In this document: positions 63,270 to 64,000 of the stretch, one piece after another
Numbering within the stretch: position 1 is the stretch's first letter
How the letters are laid out: each line of letters starts with the position of its first letter
Assembly: GCF_013140855.1 (NCBI RefSeq)
Contig: NZ_JABBPG010000002.1
Location: 372,001-436,000, forward strand
Length of the DNA stretch: 64,000 nt
Direction of reading: 5' to 3'
DNA from: Pseudoalteromonas caenipelagi
Lineage (GTDB): Bacteria; Pseudomonadota; Gammaproteobacteria; Enterobacterales; Alteromonadaceae
Notes under the pieces: model-generated
What the model was told of the DNA's origin: nothing
Seen by the model: the letters and a program-made list of their open reading frames with translations, nothing else
Databases searched by the model: none
Position numbers and translations under genes: made by a program

Positions 63270-64000
63270 ATGAAATTTATCAAGCAATTTAGCAAACACG
63301 CTGTTCTGGCAGCAACTCTAGCGCTTTCAACTTCTGCATTTGCAGAGCAAGCGTTGAATTTAGACTCGTTACTTAAAACGCTAGAGCAAGGTCAGGTAGC
63401 TCAAAGTCAACAAAACCAAGCGCGTGAAGCAGAGTTTAAAGCAAAGCAAGACCAACAAGTTGCGATGCTTAACCAGTTAACGCAAAAACGTAATGCTGAG
63501 CTTGCGCGTTCAGAGCGATTAGAAACACAGTTCGAAGAAAACGAAATTAAGTTACAAAACTTAACGGATACGTTGTCAAAGCGAATGGGTTCTTTAAAAG
63601 AACTATTTGGCGTGTTGCAACAAGTCGCTGGTGATTCAAGTAACAAATTCCAAACGTCGGTTGTTTCAGCACAAATTCCTGGTCGTAGCGAATTTATGGA
63701 TGAGATGGCGAAGAAAATGGGTTCAACATCTCGTTTGGCTTCAATTGAAGATATCGAAAAAGTTTGGTTTGAATTGCAACGTGAAATGACTGAGCAAGGA
63801 AAAATCACTCGCTTTAACAACGAAGTTATCGTTGCTGGTGGTGCGAAAGAGACCAAAGAAGTGGTACGAGTTGGTGCCTTTAACCTTATCGCCGATGGTA
63901 AGTACTTAACTTATAACCCAGCAACCAACACAATATCAGAACTAACTCGTCAACCGGTAGCTCGCTTCACAGAAACGGCTGCAGATTTACAAGCGGCTAA
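63270..64000 (+). CDS. TtpC-type MotA/TolQ/ExbB family protein (3' end outside window)
   Basis: The frame is open to the right edge (243 codons visible). It has a signal peptide (MKFIKQFSKHAVLAATLALSTSAFAE), a long periplasmic coiled coil (about 30-110) and a beta-rich segment. This is the N-terminal extension of TtpC proteins, with the proton-channel helices lying further downstream. With DUF3450 upstream, it belongs to a TonB2-type operon (DUF3450-TtpC-ExbB-ExbD-TonB) that powers uptake of iron chelates or sugars. AGAGG precedes the ATG. Confidence 0.85.
   Translation, partial: MKFIKQFSKHAVLAATLALSTSAFAEQALNLDSLLKTLEQGQVAQSQQNQAREAEFKAKQDQQVAMLNQLTQKRNAELARSERLETQFEENEIKLQNLTDTLSKRMGSLKELFGVLQQVAGDSSNKFQTSVVSAQIPGRSEFMDEMAKKMGSTSRLASIEDIEKVWFELQREMTEQGKITRFNNEVIVAGGAKETKEVVRVGAFNLIADGKYLTYNPATNTISELTRQPVARFTETAADLQAA

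Noticed and set aside
1..64000. tRNA or rRNA genes, CRISPR arrays, prophage or defence islands
   Set aside because: I looked for T-loop sequences, regularly spaced repeats, and integrase or phage-structural motifs and found none.

Overview
The window reads as a stretch of core chromosome from a marine gammaproteobacterium of the Pseudoalteromonas/Alteromonadales type. I infer this from the moderate-to-low GC, the MinCDE-YcgL-MltB and eight-gene histidine blocks, the YoaA-TsaB pair, a DUF3450/TtpC TonB-energising operon, a secreted LTD-type nuclease and a family I lipase with its foldase. No tRNA, rRNA, CRISPR array, prophage or intact insertion sequence was seen. The genus is an inference, and one window cannot settle the species.

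Layout. Bases 1-7400 hold a partial metallo-beta-lactamase-fold protein, a hypothetical protein, a DapA-type synthase whose motifs look like the plant enzyme, the RNA helicase RhlE, a PhzF-family protein, a gene-poor gap of about 1.1 kb and an orphan secreted protein. Bases 8000-17200 form a secreted-enzyme neighbourhood: ExeM/NucH-like nuclease, outer-membrane barrel protein, an unknown protein, a PKD/CBM serine protease, and a lipase with a divergent lipase chaperone. Bases 17.4-19.6 kb carry a cytochrome b561, an XRE regulator/membrane protein pair and a GT25 glycosyltransferase. Bases 19.7-27 kb carry the complete hisGDCBHAFI(E) operon on the minus strand, headed by a leader peptide with five consecutive His codons and a classical attenuator.

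Bases 27-42.3 kb carry yoaA, tsaB, a PTS-EIIC/EAL fusion protein, an alkaline phosphatase, an alpha/beta hydrolase, fadD, rnd, minCDE, ycgL, mltB and a GATase-like protein. Bases 42.8-45.8 kb hold a GbsR-like regulator and a cyanide-insensitive type bd oxidase (cioAB), with a 9-bp-arm operator and a perfect FNR-type box upstream. Next come a signal-peptide-bearing acetoacetate-decarboxylase-like protein, an NptA-type phosphate transporter, a secreted four-repeat protein followed by a 7TMR-DISM histidine kinase, and ycgN.

Bases 54-62.3 kb form a histidine/nutrient block: hutU (long, animal-like form), hutH, a divergent LysR regulator, a FucP/GluP-family sugar transporter flanked by two identical GGAACGTTCC palindromes, and a dCache chemoreceptor with an amino-acid-binding signature. 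The window ends inside the DUF3450/TtpC operon.

No single large undescribed system stands out. The most interesting items are the sugar-permease/EAL fusion with the neighbour's terminator buried in its 3' end, the lipase foldase without its signature motif, the periplasmic ADC-like protein, the eukaryote-like DapA and HutU, the unknown HTH-like 401-residue protein, and the palindromes around the sugar transporter and the oxidase operon.
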